Below are positions 1-9,166 of a DNA stretch of 64,000 nt, in pieces; the stretch's first letter is position 1, and each line of letters begins with the position of its first letter. The DNA is from Anaerohalosphaera lusitana (lineage in GTDB: Bacteria > Planctomycetota > Phycisphaerae > Sedimentisphaerales > Anaerohalosphaeraceae), in the NCBI RefSeq assembly GCF_002007645.1, contig NZ_CP019791.1:4186974-4250973 (forward strand), in the 5' to 3' direction. A program made the translations under genes and the position numbers. Under the pieces are notes generated by a model. The model had not been told where the DNA came from. It worked only from the letters and a program-made list of their open reading frames with translations, and ran no database searches.

Positions 1-439
1 AAGGGTGCGTGGCGTTCGAGGCCGTGGTGCTAAGGGCAAGCACATTGTCTTCGGCCTGATAAAACGCGGCGGTAAGGTCTACACGCAGGTGGTCAGAAAC
101 TGCTCTAAAAGCACGCTGATGCCCATTATAAAGCAAAAGGTTGATAAGGATTCGATCGTGTACACCGATGGTTTCAAAACCTATGACGGCCTGGTTGACT
201 TTGGCTACAAGAAGCACTATCGCGTCAAACATGGAGAGAACGAATTTGCTGAAGGTCACAATCACATTAACGGAATTGAGAACTTCTGGGCGATTGCCAA
301 AGGTCGGCTCAACAAGTTTCGAGGAATCAGCAAAGGTACCTTTGCTCTGCACCTGAAAGAATGTGAATTTAGATTTAACCATCGACACGATGACCTGTAC
401 AAGTTACTGTTAAAAATACTCAGAAAGAACCCAATTTAA
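1..439 (+). CDS. IS1595-type (ISXO2-like) transposase, C-terminal part, cut by window edge
   Basis: The reading frame is open to the left edge, so the true start lies outside the window. The visible part of about 145 residues is the DDE domain of an ISXO2-like transposase: a catalytic Asp in VYTDGFKTY, the HINGIENFW block carrying the third acidic/Asn position, and the family's KECEFRFNHR ending. It would cut and paste its own insertion sequence. The element's left end is not in the window and I could not identify its right terminal repeat in the AT-rich sequence after the stop. Whether the copy is intact cannot be judged. Family assignment is by motif recognition. Confidence 0.85.
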   Translation, partial: RVRGVRGRGAKGKHIVFGLIKRGGKVYTQVVRNCSKSTLMPIIKQKVDKDSIVYTDGFKTYDGLVDFGYKKHYRVKHGENEFAEGHNHINGIENFWAIAKGRLNKFRGISKGTFALHLKECEFRFNHRHDDLYKLLLKILRKNPI

Positions 440-710
440 TCCAAGTTATCTTCCCTTGAACCAAAAATTATATACAAATCACGTGCCGAACAGGATTGTG
501 ACTGTCACCCATTTTCACCCAACTGTCGCCTCGAAAACCAAACGCCAACCGCACCCATCAACAATAACAGCACCAGACCCATCAAACTCACCAGTAAAGA
601 AACGCGAGCGTCGACCAAGACGCGAGTCCCTACCTAACGCCAGCCGAAACTCCCTAACGCCCCAACCACCCCCTTGCAATCTCCAGCCGAACTAACTACA
701 ATCCACACCC
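440..710. repeat. Gene-free gap with dispersed repeat fragments
   Basis: No credible gene. Around 500-515 there is a GACTGTCACCC motif related to the GGACAGTCACC repeat family seen at 20.6, 23.7 and 29.2 kb. Around 616-655 lies a copy of the unit GACGCGAGTCCC...ACGCCAGCC that recurs near 23.83 and 28.31 kb and, in reverse, at 54.4, 55.9 and 56.2 kb. A 79-codon open frame here is low-complexity and overlaps the repeats, so it is not called. Confidence 0.6.
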
Positions 711-1520
711 ATGACCAAAACCAGACAGCAAAATCTGACCGACTGCCACCTCCACCTCCAGGCCTTCACCGACGACCTGGACGCGGTACTCGACCGCGCC
801 CGCGCCGCCGGCGTCAGCCGTTACATCTGCAACGCAACCCAACCCAGCGACTGGCCCGCCGTCAAACAGCTCGCTGCAACCCATCCAGACATGATCCCCG
901 CCTTCGGCCTGCACCCGCACTTCGTCACCGACCAGCCCGAAAACTGGCTCGACCGCCTCGAACAGTACCTCACCGCAACCCCCTCCGCCGCCGTAGGCGA
1001 AATAGGCCTCGACCGCCACTTCACCAGAGAAACGTTCCAAGCCCAGCGAACCGCCTTCATCGCCCAGCTCGACCTCGCCCGCAAACTCGACCGCCCCGCT
1101 ATGATCCACTGCCTCCGCGCCGACGGTCCAATGATCGACATCCTCACCGACCAGCCCAAGCAGCCCCGCCCCATCCTTATGCACGCATACTCCGCCTCCG
1201 CCGAAATGCTCCCCCGCTTCGCCCGCCTCGCCGCATACTTCTCCTTCGGCGGCGCAGCAATCCGTCAGAACGCCAAAAACGCGCACCACGCCCTAACCGC
1301 CGTCCCAGACGACCGACTCCTCATCGAAACCGACTCCCCCGATATGACACCGCCCAAAAAGTATCAATCCGCAGACATCCCAAACCCCGACCGAAACGAA
1401 CCGGCCAACCTGCCGCACATCCTCACCCGCATCGCCGAAATACGAAATACCGACCCCGAAAAATTAACTGAACAAATCGCCCGCAACACCGAAAAGTTCC
1501 TTGCAAGTCTCAAACCCTGA
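711..1520 (+). CDS. tatD: TatD family metal-dependent hydrolase
   Basis: A 269-residue cytoplasmic TIM-barrel hydrolase of the TatD family (usually 250-270 residues), whose members are 3'-5' DNases or repair-related nucleases. Visible landmarks in order: metal-binding DCHLH near the N-terminus, GEIGLD in the middle, MIHC and HAYSAS further on, and the terminal ETDSP. All are the expected metal-ligand segments. It is followed 38 nt downstream by tcdA on the same strand, so the two are probably cotranscribed. Codons strongly prefer C in third position, as in all plus-strand genes left of 30.4 kb. The exact substrate within the family cannot be inferred. Confidence 0.9.
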   Translation: MTKTRQQNLTDCHLHLQAFTDDLDAVLDRARAAGVSRYICNATQPSDWPAVKQLAATHPDMIPAFGLHPHFVTDQPENWLDRLEQYLTATPSAAVGEIGLDRHFTRETFQAQRTAFIAQLDLARKLDRPAMIHCLRADGPMIDILTDQPKQPRPILMHAYSASAEMLPRFARLAAYFSFGGAAIRQNAKNAHHALTAVPDDRLLIETDSPDMTPPKKYQSADIPNPDRNEPANLPHILTRIAEIRNTDPEKLTEQIARNTEKFLASLKP

Positions 1521-1558
1521 ACCATAAACAAATTTTCACCCTCAACCCCCCAATTAGT

Positions 1559-2356
1559 ATGACCCAACAAAATTTCCACAAACGATTCGCACGAACCGCA
1601 CGCCTCGTCGGACCCGAAGGCGTCAAACGCCTCTCCTCAGCCCATGTCGCCGTCATAGGCCTCGGAGCCGTCGGCAGCTATGCGGTCGAGGCCCTCACCC
1701 GTGCAGGCGTCGGCAATCTCACCCTCGTAGACTTCGACCAGATCACCCACAGCAACATGAACCGCCAGCTCTACGCCCTCGAATCCACACTCGGCCAACC
1801 CAAATCCGAGATCGCCCGCCGCCGCGTCCTCGACATCAACCCCGACTGCAATGTCCGCGCCCTGCACACCTTCATCCACCACGATACCGTCCGCTCCGTA
1901 CTCGAACCGCGTCCGGACATCGTCATCGACGCCATCGACTCACTAAACCCCAAGGTCGAACTGCTCACCGCCCTGCACGAACTCGCCATCCCCACCGTCA
2001 CCAGCATGGGAGCGGCCCTGCGCACCGATCCTTCCGCGATCCGCGTCGCCAAACTCAAAAAATCCTACAACTGCCCCCTCGCCCGCCTCGTCCGCAAACG
2101 CCTCCGCCGCCGCAACATCCCCCTCGACTTCACCTGCGTCTACTCCACCGAAACCACCGACAACCTCCCCGACCACGCAATAGGCTCGGACCGAGCCGAC
2201 GAACACGACCACTCATTCCGCGGCCGACAACGATCCACCCTCGGCTCACTGCCCACCATAACAGGCATCTTCGGCCTCACCGCCGCAAACACCGCTATAA
2301 AGATGCTTGCCGGGGAAACGGCACAGCGGGAACCAAAGGCCCGAAAAACAGGCTGA
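1559..2356 (+). CDS. tcdA: tRNA threonylcarbamoyladenosine dehydratase (TcdA, E1-like)
   Basis: An E1/ThiF-like enzyme of 265 residues. The TcdA subgroup uses ATP to cyclise t6A37 of tRNA to ct6A. The sequence opens with RFARTARLVG, typical of this subgroup, followed by the nucleotide-binding VIGLGAVGSYAVEAL, then DFDQITHSNMNRQ with the adenylation-site Asn and Arg, and IDAIDSLNPK. The stretch VRKRLRRR is also typical. The C-terminal tail (roughly the last 45 residues) is Arg/His-rich and ends in a short helix. Related ThiF/MoeB enzymes are possible, but the N-terminus favours TcdA. Lies directly after tatD. Confidence 0.85.
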   Translation: MTQQNFHKRFARTARLVGPEGVKRLSSAHVAVIGLGAVGSYAVEALTRAGVGNLTLVDFDQITHSNMNRQLYALESTLGQPKSEIARRRVLDINPDCNVRALHTFIHHDTVRSVLEPRPDIVIDAIDSLNPKVELLTALHELAIPTVTSMGAALRTDPSAIRVAKLKKSYNCPLARLVRKRLRRRNIPLDFTCVYSTETTDNLPDHAIGSDRADEHDHSFRGRQRSTLGSLPTITGIFGLTAANTAIKMLAGETAQREPKARKTG

Positions 2357-2369
2357 AGGTCCAGCTCAT

Positions 2370-3170
2370 CTATTCTTTCAACTGCATTGTCTTTTGAAGC
2401 TCCAGCATAGGACCTTGATTTACAACCATTGTACCTGTCGATGTCCGGTCGAGGTCCACAACGAGCAGTAGAATAGCGGAAAAAGTAAGTGCTACCGCAA
2501 TTACTATCAAAGTACTGCCCCTGCCGGAAAGCCCCATCTGGTAGCCAACTGCCAACATTGAGAGAATCATTGCCACATAAATTATGTACCAGACAATTGC
2601 CTGGAAACGGTACCTTGTCACAACCACTCTGCTGGTATGCAGATCAAACAATTCGTTTAATGAACTTATAAACACCGCTTCAACAGGTGACTTATTGTCT
2701 GCCTCCACCATTTTTTTTGTCTGAAGCCACATCAAATCCTGCAACTGTTCAGATCTTGCAATCAACTGCTTCATCTTTTCCGGATCTGCTCGGACTGCCT
2801 CATCTGCCACCAGCGTCCGAATATCCACATATTTTTCGAGGAGTTTTTTAATTTCGCGGCCGTATGGATCTTCAAGCAAATGAGTACGAAGGTAGGCAGT
2901 CCCTATGGCATTGACTTCATCCAGAAGAAGCTGTTTGCGCGTTTCCAGACGTTCGTTCGAGAGGGCAAATGCGAACGCGATCAGGAAACCTACCATCGCC
3001 AGTGTGGCGCCGACAGCTGGACCTACCGAACTGTCAGGCTCATGTTCTGGCCGTTTAGCCTTGAATCTTCCCCAAAAAACACCTGTTGACAGTGCCAGCA
3101 GAACAAGAATAAATGTGGCTGCAAACAGCCATGGCAATGACAGATAATCCAGGAAGCTGACCTTTTCCAT
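2370..3170 (-). CDS. DUF4239 (bestrophin-like) membrane protein
   Basis: An inner-membrane protein of about 266 residues. Hydrophobic segments lie near residues 8-28 and 47-66 and two more close together around 185-235. The middle contains the ETRKQLLLDEVNAIGTAYLR segment characteristic of the DUF4239/bestrophin-like family, whose function is unknown and may be channel-like. The start was placed at the ATG at 3170 because a GGAG ribosome-binding site lies 6-7 nt upstream; a six-codon longer frame exists but lacks such a site. It follows the beta-barrel gene on the same strand with about 105 nt between them, so the two may be cotranscribed. Confidence 0.75.
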   Translation of the reverse strand: MEKVSFLDYLSLPWLFAATFILVLLALSTGVFWGRFKAKRPEHEPDSSVGPAVGATLAMVGFLIAFAFALSNERLETRKQLLLDEVNAIGTAYLRTHLLEDPYGREIKKLLEKYVDIRTLVADEAVRADPEKMKQLIARSEQLQDLMWLQTKKMVEADNKSPVEAVFISSLNELFDLHTSRVVVTRYRFQAIVWYIIYVAMILSMLAVGYQMGLSGRGSTLIVIAVALTFSAILLLVVDLDRTSTGTMVVNQGPMLELQKTMQLKE

Positions 3171-3276
3171 GGTTTCTCCAACTTGCACGGATGAAATCTG
3201 TTTCTAATGCGATCTTATTTCTGCACCAGTCTTTCCATCTTTTACCCATACCTGCAAATAAACACGGACAGAGCCA

Positions 3277-4089
3277 TCAGAACCTGACTGCCAACCCCAA
3301 AATTGGTCCCTTAAACCTTGTATCGAGGCCGAATTTTTCAGTACCGCTGCCGTTACTGTAATCCATATCAAAAATGCGATAGCCAAACCTCACACTTGTC
3401 GTCTCGCAAAGCTCATAATCGATCCCTGCAAGTATGTTCCACGTCAGCTTTGAGGCTTCACCAACACTGAAACCGCCTATATCACCACGACAGAGAAAAG
3501 CTATATTTCTGCCCCATTCCCAGCGTAATCGCCCTCCCACCAGCGGCTCAACCCACTCGCCCCGCCTCTCAAAACTACCGCCGGAAACGACATCAGCAAG
3601 AGGGCCTGATGTCACGATATCCAGTTCACCTTTGATATTCTGATATCTGCCCCCAGCCAGCAGATCCACATCAAATCCGGCAGCTGTGCCATCCCCCCCG
3701 TCTGATTCGATCAGATGATACCCCAGACCGAACTCAAGGATCGTCCAGTCAATATCCACATCACCCGACACCAGAGCACCCGGCGTTGTGAAATCACTCT
3801 CCAGATCCAGGTACAGGCCGTCAACAAACCATCCCCACCTCTCTCGCCATCCTTCGATGCGCCCCATCAAGCCTATATTTAGATTGTCCCAGATATCGCT
3901 GAAATTCGCATCTACATCACCCGTCCGGCCTCGAAGCGTCATATCACCTTCCACCTCTGCCGCCCAAAAATAGGGAGTAAACTCAAAATCCCATCCACCT
4001 AAATCAACCTCTTCCTGTGCCCCTTGTGCCATCGCAAATGGAACAACGGAAACCAGTGTAATCGCTGTAAATATCCTCAAAAGAATCAC
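3277..4089 (-). CDS. Predicted outer-membrane beta-barrel protein
   Basis: A 270-residue exported protein. The first 21 residues form a classic Sec signal peptide ending AMAQ. The rest alternates hydrophobic and polar residues with many aromatic and Gly residues, and the chain ends in Phe (LGLAVRF), as expected of outer-membrane barrels. About ten to twelve strands seem possible. It starts with GTG at 4089, supported by AAGGAG five nt upstream. No specific family or ligand is recognised. The upstream region was moved away from its original left neighbour by the IS5 insertion at 4272, which may have separated the gene from distal regulatory sequence. Confidence 0.7.
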   Translation of the reverse strand: MILLRIFTAITLVSVVPFAMAQGAQEEVDLGGWDFEFTPYFWAAEVEGDMTLRGRTGDVDANFSDIWDNLNIGLMGRIEGWRERWGWFVDGLYLDLESDFTTPGALVSGDVDIDWTILEFGLGYHLIESDGGDGTAAGFDVDLLAGGRYQNIKGELDIVTSGPLADVVSGGSFERRGEWVEPLVGGRLRWEWGRNIAFLCRGDIGGFSVGEASKLTWNILAGIDYELCETTSVRFGYRIFDMDYSNGSGTEKFGLDTRFKGPILGLAVRF

Positions 4090-4271
4090 GGCATCTCCTT
4101 TTATCTTTATTTAGAGTTTGTTTGCACCTCAAATGCTAATCGCTAAGTTGAATACTTCAGCGCATGCAGAACATTTTAAAGCAAACAGTATATTTGACCA
4201 TAGGGCCCGCCAAACATTCTTGTATAAGGGTATCACGAATATAGTTCCCACCCGTGCTCTTATACACAGTG

Positions 4272-5493
4272 GAGCCTTCTGAACAACTCGTTAGTTTACG
4301 TTTAGTCCCATGATTTTTGCGATTTTAATATTTTCGTTGCTTGCTTTAGCTCTTTTACAATTTAATTCAGCCTATTTTATGCTGCCGAGCAGGCCGTTTG
4401 GCCCGGTCGGCGCGCACCGGTGGCGCTAAGCCCTCGCTTTGTGCAGGCTGAAGCTCCTCTTGAAGTTGTACGCAACGGCATGCATCGCAAAGTCCAGGCG
4501 GTTGCGTTCCAGCCCGCGGTAACGAACCTTACCATAGCCTGCGTTCTTCATCCACGCGAACGGATGCTCGACCACCGCACGCACTCGCGAGATGATCCGG
4601 TTGATAATCTGCCGCAGCTCATTGAGTTCTGCTTGCCCCCGCTTTCGCCGATGAACGATGCCCGCCAGCACGCCTTTTTCCCCAAGCCGCTCCTCGCGTT
4701 CAGCACTCATATAAGCGCTATCGGCCCACACGCTTTGCGTTTCATTTTCAATCAGCTCGTCAATAAACTTAGAGTCATGATGCCTCGCCGAGCTGAAGCG
4801 ATAATCCTTCACCATGCCGTTCGTATCGGTCGCGATATGAGCTTTATACCCATGATAAGAGCGACCGTTCTTTTTCGTGAAACCGGCCTCTGCGTCCCGT
4901 GTATTGCTTCCGTCGGCCCTTTTGCGTCCGCGAGGGGCTTCGACGATAGTCGCATCGACACAAGTTCCTTCGGCAAGGATAACGCCGCGAGTAGATAGTA
5001 TTTCCAGAGTTTTCTCAAACAGCGTACGGTCATGGCGGTGCTCGCGAAGACGTTTGCGGAAGCGAACGAACGTAGTCTCATCCGGCGTGTTGTCATCCAT
5101 GCTCAGGCCTACGAACCGGCGGAACGAAAGACGGTCCAGCAGCATCTCTTCGAGCATGGGATCGGAGAGATTGAACCACTTCTGCAGCATGATACATTTG
5201 ACCATCATTATTACCGGCCAGTTGCTCGCACCGCCTTTGCTCGTGTTGTTGGAGTACATGTCTTTGAGCGGCTTAGCAAGCTCGTCCCACGGGATATATT
5301 TGTCGCACTTGGCAAAAAACTTCGCAGTGCGTCTGCCGCCAAGTTCGCTGATTACGTTGTCGAGAAAAGTAGGCTGATTTCTGCTGCGTTCCATGAATGC
5401 CTCCATGCAGTAAAGATGTTATTTCAATGCAGACATTTTAAACGATTACAAAATCCGTGTCGCGCGAAAAATGGCAAGTTTTTCAGAGGCCTC
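4272..5493 (-). mobile_element. Complete IS5-family insertion sequence with 4-bp target duplication
   Basis: Element of 1222 bp. Its ends are imperfect inverted repeats, GAGCCTTCTGAACAAC at 4272-4287 and the complement of GAGGCCTCTGAAAAAC at 5478-5493 (13 of 16 matching). The tetranucleotide AGTG flanks both ends (4268-4271 and 5494-5497), which is the 4-bp target duplication expected of the IS5 group. One intact transposase lies inside on the minus strand, with about 140-150 nt non-coding DNA on its 3' side. Clean ends and an open transposase frame suggest a recent, possibly active copy. Confidence 0.88.
4426..5394 (-). CDS. IS5-family transposase
   Basis: About 322 residues, full length for the IS5 group. 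It has an N-terminal DUF772-type domain (residues 1-110, with the PDETTFVRFRKRL motif) followed by a DDE catalytic domain: Asp in CVDATIV, Asp in WADSAYMS and Glu in VVEHPFAWMK. The start was set at 5394 because GGAGG lies five nt upstream; a four-codon longer frame begins inside that site. Lies inside the IS5 element at 4272-5493. No frameshift or missing catalytic residue is seen. Confidence 0.93.
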   Translation of the reverse strand: MERSRNQPTFLDNVISELGGRRTAKFFAKCDKYIPWDELAKPLKDMYSNNTSKGGASNWPVIMMVKCIMLQKWFNLSDPMLEEMLLDRLSFRRFVGLSMDDNTPDETTFVRFRKRLREHRHDRTLFEKTLEILSTRGVILAEGTCVDATIVEAPRGRKRADGSNTRDAEAGFTKKNGRSYHGYKAHIATDTNGMVKDYRFSSARHHDSKFIDELIENETQSVWADSAYMSAEREERLGEKGVLAGIVHRRKRGQAELNELRQIINRIISRVRAVVEHPFAWMKNAGYGKVRYRGLERNRLDFAMHAVAYNFKRSFSLHKARA

Positions 5494-5554
5494 AGTGGTA
5501 AAAATACCCAAATCCAAACCACGCTCACAGTGGTTCAAACAGCCCATAAAAAAA

Positions 5555-6862
5555 GGTTCATCACGGAATACCGGGGAAATAGACATCAACGGCAGTACTT
5601 TGTAGCTTTTAGTTACCCGACTATTAGCTCAAAGGAGACTGCCGTTGACTGGACAACATCTTATCAAAAAACTCGGCCAATGGGAAGGATATCGTGTTGG
5701 AACTGTTGGGCCTGCTAAGAAAGGCCGTGAATTCTGGGTCGAATTGATCCCGGAAAATGGATTCGGAACCTGTGACGGCTGCGGCCAGGAATGCAGCAGC
5801 GTTCACGAGACCGTCCAGCGTTGGATCCGCGATCTGCCGGTCTTCGACAAGACTACCCACCTGCTCGTTCACCGAAGGCGTCTGCTGTGCCCCAGATGCG
5901 GGCCGAAGCTTGAACGAATCTCCTGGCTGGACCGTTACAGCCGCCACACCACCCGGCTGGTAGAATCGGTCGCCCGGCTGTGTGATGTGATGAGCATAAA
6001 GCATGTGTCTGAGTATTTTTCGCTGTCCTGGTCGACCGTCAAGGACATCCACAAGCGGCATCTCAAGAAGAAGCTGGGCCCTGTCGACCTGTCGAATGTG
6101 GAGCTGCTGGCGATGGATGAATTCGCCATTCAAAAGGGCCACAGATATGCAACGGTTATCATCGATCCGACCTGCAAGAAAGTGCTCTGGGTGGGCCGAG
6201 GGCGTTCGAGAGCCTCTATCAGGCCATTCTTCGAAATGCTCGGCGACCGCTGCAAAGACATCAAAGCAGTAGCAATGGACATGAACGCCAGCTTCGAGCA
6301 GGAGGTTCAGCTGCATTGTCCGCAGGCAGAAATAGTTTATGATCTGTTCCATGTCGTGGCCAAGTACGGCCGTGAAGTTATCGATCGGGTCAGGGTCGAT
6401 CAGGCCAATCGACTACGAGACGACAAGCCCGCCCGCAGGGTGATCAAGGGCTCGCGCTGGCTGCTGCTTCGCAATCGTGAGAACATCGAAAAGCCTGAGG
6501 ACCTGGTTCGCCTCGATGAGCTGTTGGCCGCCAACGAGTCGCTGATGACGACCTACGTGATGAAGGATGATCTCAAGCTGCTGTGGAATCTGAGCGATCG
6601 CAAGGCCGCCGAATCGTGCTGGGGTCAGTGGCTCGATCGAGCCATGCAAAGCGGGATTGAGCCGCTGATGAAGTTTGCCAAAAGGCTGAGCAAATACGCC
6701 GCCGGAATCATCGCACACAGCAGATGGCCGCTGCATACGTCACTGCTGGAGGGGATCAATAACAAGATCAAAACCATCAAGCGACAGGCATACGGCTATC
6801 GAGACGATGAATATTTCTTCCTGAGAATAAGAGCAGCATTCCCCGGTATTCCGTGATGAACC
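5555..6862 (+). mobile_element. Complete ISL3-family insertion sequence with 8-bp target duplication
   Basis: Element of 1308 bp bounded by perfect 24-bp inverted repeats (5555-5578 beginning GGTTCATCACGG, and its complement at 6839-6862). The octamer TAAAAAAA occurs immediately outside both ends (5547-5554 and 6863-6870), the 8-bp duplication typical of ISL3. The duplicated target is the oligo-T tract of the terminator of the chemoreceptor gene at 6919-8865. Only 61 bp separate it from the IS5 copy to the left. The transposase stop codon lies within the right terminal repeat. Confidence 0.95.
5645..6856 (+). CDS. ISL3-family transposase
   Basis: 403 residues, normal for ISL3. An N-terminal zinc-binding region with paired cysteines (CDGCGQEC and CPRCG) is followed by a helix-turn-helix-like part around residues 100-140 (SLSWSTVKDIHKRHL) and the DDE domain: Asp in AMDEFAIQKG, Asp in AMDMNASF, and the late conserved LLEGINNKIKTIKRQAYG segment. 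It appears to start at the TTG at 5645, since AAGGAG lies seven nt upstream and no ATG fits. Contained in the element at 5555-6862, with the stop inside the right repeat. Confidence 0.95.
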   Translation: MTGQHLIKKLGQWEGYRVGTVGPAKKGREFWVELIPENGFGTCDGCGQECSSVHETVQRWIRDLPVFDKTTHLLVHRRRLLCPRCGPKLERISWLDRYSRHTTRLVESVARLCDVMSIKHVSEYFSLSWSTVKDIHKRHLKKKLGPVDLSNVELLAMDEFAIQKGHRYATVIIDPTCKKVLWVGRGRSRASIRPFFEMLGDRCKDIKAVAMDMNASFEQEVQLHCPQAEIVYDLFHVVAKYGREVIDRVRVDQANRLRDDKPARRVIKGSRWLLLRNRENIEKPEDLVRLDELLAANESLMTTYVMKDDLKLLWNLSDRKAAESCWGQWLDRAMQSGIEPLMKFAKRLSKYAAGIIAHSRWPLHTSLLEGINNKIKTIKRQAYGYRDDEYFFLRIRAAFPGIP

Positions 6863-6896
6863 TAAAAAAATCCCTGCCGGCCTTACACCGACAGGG
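6863..6896 (-). terminator. Rho-independent terminator of the chemoreceptor gene, split by ISL3
   Basis: Read on the minus strand, CCCTGTCGG / CCGGCAGGG forms a stem (6872-6896) followed by a run of seven T and an A (6863-6870). It lies about 25 nt past the chemoreceptor stop. The T-run is the exact ISL3 target and is duplicated on the far side of that element, so the terminator itself remains complete. Confidence 0.8.
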
Positions 6897-6918
6897 ACGT
6901 CCTTCTGTGCGTTTCAAC

Positions 6919-8865
6919 CTACATGTTGAAACTGTCTATTTCTTCGCCTGCGGACACTTGCTCCGCTGCGTCACTGGCAATCGAATGAAACGTCTGATCC
7001 GAGCCCTTGAACTCAGATTCAGTCGCCCTTTGTTTTTTATGACCGGTCCCCGTCGATCCGCCGACAAGCTCCACGAGCTGCTGTACGACATGCGTCATCT
7101 GCTCGGCCTGTGCGCTCAGTTCTTCCGAAGCACTCGCGCTCTCCTCGGCATTCGCTGCGTTCTGCTGCGTAACCTTGTCCATCTGCGTCACAGCCGTATT
7201 CACCTGGTCGATACCCTGTGCCTGCTCCTGGCTAGCCGCAGCGATCTCTCCAACAAGGTCGGTCGTCTTACCAACCCGGTCAACGATCTCGTCCAGCGAC
7301 TTGCTCACGAGCCCTGCGATCTCAACGCCGTTATGGCTCTTCTTGACCGATTCCTCGATCAGCGTGCTAGTATCCTTCGCAGCCTCAGCCGACCGCAATG
7401 CGAGATTGCGAACTTCCTCAGCCACAACCGCAAAGCCCTTGCCTGCCTCACCTGCTCTCGCTGCTTCGACCGCTGCATTAAGAGCCAGCAGATTAGTCTG
7501 GAACGCGATCTCGTCGATTACCTTGATTATCTTCGCCGTCTCGTTCGAAGACTTTTCGATATCCTCGATCGCGGCATTCATCTTCGACATGTTCCCGCTG
7601 CCCTCATCAGCAGCACCGCTCGCCTCGCCTGCCAGCGTACTGGCCTGCTGAGCATTGTCCGCGTTCTGCTTGGTCATGCTGCTCATCTCTTCCAGGCTCG
7701 ACGATGTTTCTTCCAGACCCGCCGCCTGCTCGGTTGCACCCTCAGCCAGCGACTGAGAAGCGCTGCTGACCTGCCCCGATGCACTTGCAACCTGCTCACT
7801 GCCCTCGTTAAGCGAATCAATGATATTCTTGAGTACACCAACGATCGAACGGATCAGTACAAACGCAATACCCGTACCCGCGACAATACAGATCGCCGAG
7901 CAGATAAGCACCAGCCACGTCACTGCCCTCTGCGTCTTATCGAAACTCGCACTCGCTGCAAGAGCTTCCTCATGAAAACTCTCGGAGATTTTGTTAGCCA
8001 TTTCCTCGATCACTGTCATTTGAGCATCTGACTCATGGTCATACTTTACAACCCGTCTCTCAAGCTTTCTTTCCACCTCGGGCACGATCTGTTCAAAGAA
8101 CATCGCATCGAACTTGGCGTCGATCTCATTCGCCTCAGCGATCCACTCCTTCTCGGCATCCGTATCCACTGCAGCATTGAGCTTTTCTTTATACTTATCA
8201 AACTCAGCCGCAGCAGCCTCAAACTCTTCAACACCAGCCAGATCTTCGTTAATGATCGTATCAGCCTGCGCCTGGTATTGTTTGACCAGCCAGTACAGAT
8301 ACATATTCGCCGCATGCATATCTTCAGCACGCTTTGCGATCGCCTGCTTATCACCACCCTCTACAGCCTCGTTGAACTCTTCCAGAAGCGATTTGCGTAT
8401 ATTCTGCGCAAGCTCCTCGGCCCTGGACAAAAGCGCATCTGCTTCCCCATCACATTTCCTGATCAACTGCTTATTCTGATGCGCAACTTCAGGAACGACA
8501 TTCTCTCTGAATATTCTGTCAAACTCAATGTCCGACTCCAGCAGCTTATTAAACCATTCCTTCTCCTCAGGCGTATCCACCATTTCGCGAACCTGCTCAC
8601 GGTAAATATCCATCTGCTCTGCGGACTTGTCAAATTCCTTGGCCACTTCCAGATTACCGCTTATTATCAGATCCGCCTGGTTCTGGTACTGCTTGACCGT
8701 CCAGAACGGAACCTGAACCGCAACAGCCGCCTGCTCGTCCCGCTTACTAAGTTCATTTTTCGCACTCTCAAGCCTCTTGAGACCTGTCAGGCTAATTATG
8801 CTTATTATGACAGTAAGCACGACAACTACAGCAAACCCAAATGTCATTTTTCTTCCAATGGTCAT
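6919..8865 (-). CDS. Methyl-accepting chemotaxis protein with duplicated sensor unit
   Basis: A 648-residue inner-membrane chemoreceptor. Membrane helices lie at about residues 8-28 and 314-338, leaving a periplasmic sensor of about 285 residues. The cytoplasmic signalling domain has the canonical hairpin tip ([21 protein letters not shown]). The sensor contains two similar 74-residue units, residues 54-127 (starting FWTVKQYQ) and 191-264 (starting YWLVKQYQ), both ending with a V-PEV motif; the spacing is 137 residues. This is an internal duplication of a helical-bundle sensor. Ligand unknown. AAGG lies six nt before the ATG. No other che genes are nearby, so it must work with a distant chemotaxis cluster. 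Confidence 0.93.
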   Translation of the reverse strand: MTIGRKMTFGFAVVVVLTVIISIISLTGLKRLESAKNELSKRDEQAAVAVQVPFWTVKQYQNQADLIISGNLEVAKEFDKSAEQMDIYREQVREMVDTPEEKEWFNKLLESDIEFDRIFRENVVPEVAHQNKQLIRKCDGEADALLSRAEELAQNIRKSLLEEFNEAVEGGDKQAIAKRAEDMHAANMYLYWLVKQYQAQADTIINEDLAGVEEFEAAAAEFDKYKEKLNAAVDTDAEKEWIAEANEIDAKFDAMFFEQIVPEVERKLERRVVKYDHESDAQMTVIEEMANKISESFHEEALAASASFDKTQRAVTWLVLICSAICIVAGTGIAFVLIRSIVGVLKNIIDSLNEGSEQVASASGQVSSASQSLAEGATEQAAGLEETSSSLEEMSSMTKQNADNAQQASTLAGEASGAADEGSGNMSKMNAAIEDIEKSSNETAKIIKVIDEIAFQTNLLALNAAVEAARAGEAGKGFAVVAEEVRNLALRSAEAAKDTSTLIEESVKKSHNGVEIAGLVSKSLDEIVDRVGKTTDLVGEIAAASQEQAQGIDQVNTAVTQMDKVTQQNAANAEESASASEELSAQAEQMTHVVQQLVELVGGSTGTGHKKQRATESEFKGSDQTFHSIASDAAEQVSAGEEIDSFNM

Positions 8866-9166
8866 TTCTTACCTTTCACCCTGAATTTAATTACTCAGTT
8901 TCTCACTCGCAGACTCCTCTGCAGCAGCAAACGAATTTTCGACTGTAAACAGGTTAACCTTAACGCGCACGTTGAAATTAAATCAGGAAATACACCTAAA
9001 GACGAATAGGCCCTCCTCCCCTGCGTAAACTTACGTACAAGAAGCACAGCAAATTAGTATACTTTACGACACTTTTGGATAATTATAACGAACAGGATTC
9101 AGTGCAAAATTTTTATTCGGACGTTAGACCACCCCGCGTTGAGATGTATGAAGCCCCCACTGCCCG
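8866..9166. other. Intergenic region upstream of the chemoreceptor
   Basis: About 300 nt between the chemoreceptor start and the end of the ADP-ribosylglycohydrolase. Moderately AT-rich, with no open frame worth calling and no clear hairpin or riboswitch-like fold. It must hold the chemoreceptor promoter (minus strand), but I could not assign -35/-10 boxes with confidence. Confidence 0.5.

Noticed and set aside
456..695. 79-codon open frame after the IS1595 transposase
   Set aside because: Low complexity, overlaps dispersed repeats, no ribosome-binding site.
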